From NCBI GenBank assembly GCA_965203215.1, contig CBDBBY010000001.1, forward strand, positions 2,542,001-2,606,000: a DNA stretch of 64,000 bases. The letters run 5' to 3'. Position 1 is the stretch's first letter; every line of letters begins with the position of its first letter. Made by a program: the position numbers and the translations under genes. The DNA comes from CBDBBY01 sp965203215. GTDB lineage: Bacteria > Pseudomonadota > Alphaproteobacteria > Rhodobacterales > Rhodobacteraceae. The notes under the pieces were generated by a model. It was not told the DNA's origin and searched no databases. It saw nothing but the letters and a program-made list of their open reading frames with translations. Shown in pieces: positions 63,646 through 64,000 of this stretch.

Positions 63646-64000
63646 TTATTCCTCCTCGTGCAGCCAACGCAAGAAAACCACGACAAGAACTGCCGCCGCC
63701 AGCTGAGCAACGATAAAGATGAGCGCGCTGCTCGCAGCGATGCCTGTCATCGTATCGGTCAGTACCCGGGCGATGGTGACAGCCGGGTTGGCGAATGCCC
63801 CGGAAGACGTAAAGAAATGGCCTGCGAACATATACAAGCCGACCGCGAACGGGAGCGCTTCGGGACGATGCTTGGCGCAGCAGAGTATGGTTCCGATCAG
63901 TCCGACAGTCGCGATGAACTCGCCGACCCATATGCCGCCGCCGAGGCGCGCTATCGTCGAGAGCTCGACCATTGGAAGGCCGAACATCAAATGCACGGCG
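63646..64000 (-). CDS. Aquaporin/MIP-family channel, 5' end outside the window
   Basis: About 118 codons remain, the C-terminal half. The second NPA pore motif is GAFANPAVTIARVLTD; transmembrane helices are FIATVGLIGTILCC, LPFAVGLYMFAGHFF and ALIFIVAQLAAAVLVVVFL. The start is beyond the window edge. Which solute it carries (water, glycerol or metalloid) cannot be judged from this half. Confidence 0.85.
   Translation of the reverse strand, partial: AVHLMFGLPMVELSTIARLGGGIWVGEFIATVGLIGTILCCAKHRPEALPFAVGLYMFAGHFFTSSGAFANPAVTIARVLTDTMTGIAASSALIFIVAQLAAAVLVVVFLRWLHEEE

Overview
The window looks like chromosomal DNA of an alphaproteobacterium. Most genes are GC-rich, and the gene order is typical of that class: RecO, DUF1491, Era, RNase III, LepB, AcpS, PdxJ, Rel/SpoT and RpoZ run on the minus strand at 5.0-13.1 kb. 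Other class markers are the TIGR02302/DUF4175 protein, LysA, a tiny lipoprotein and ArgH as neighbours, small DUF465, DUF3572, DUF2007 and DUF2062 proteins, a long-chain polyprenyl synthase, ETF-quinone oxidoreductase and an acetoacetyl-CoA-reductase-like enzyme. No rRNA or tRNA gene was recognised. Insertion sequences, two secreted ankyrin-repeat proteins, two toxin-antitoxin pairs and a PhyH dioxygenase would suit a host-associated or marine lifestyle, but that is inference.

Layout. 0-5 kb: end of an AraC regulator, a ParDE-like toxin-antitoxin pair, and IS wreckage (ISKra4, an internally deleted IS21, a truncated IS630, an ISKra4-derived MITE) lying between duplicated copies of the parE-recO junction. 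5-13 kb: core translation, lipid and stringent-response block. 13.6-21 kb: NYN nuclease, IspH, a tandem double RNase HI, Fmt, Def, a PatB/MalY-type lyase, AccA and PlsC. 21-29 kb: a membrane-anchored protein, a second toxin-antitoxin pair, TIGR02302, LysA, the small lipoprotein, ArgH and a TlpA-like thioredoxin. 29.2-36.2 kb: accessory stretch with a 294-bp inverted-repeat element, two ankyrin genes sharing identical 3' ends, an intact IS630, a PhaB-like reductase, DUF465 and an IS1634-family element flanked by 131-bp direct repeats. 36.3-47.9 kb: core genes (TrmN6-like methylase, DUF2007, polyprenyl synthase, IspE, a TPR protein, ETF-QO, GreA) and a molybdenum-cofactor/formate-dehydrogenase set (FdhD, MobA, MobB, MoeA). 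48.0-50.9 kb: an AT-richer island with a DUF262 protein and a HEPN-domain protein, the best candidate for a little-described conflict or defence module. 50.9-64 kb: DUF3572, a HAD phosphatase, an MttB-superfamily methyltransferase, PheT, an HD-domain protein next to a PhyH dioxygenase, IolB, an exonuclease-CBS-nucleotidyltransferase fusion, an IolC-DUF2090 fusion and an aquaporin cut by the window end.

How the genes work together. The minus-strand block at 5-13 kb has many 4-bp ATGA overlaps and is probably one or two operons. FdhD, MobA and MobB overlap the same way and, with MoeA, load the molybdenum cofactor into enzymes such as formate dehydrogenase. IolB and IolC-DUF2090 catalyse late steps of myo-inositol breakdown, and the nearby PhyH/HD pair may act on a related or unrelated substrate.
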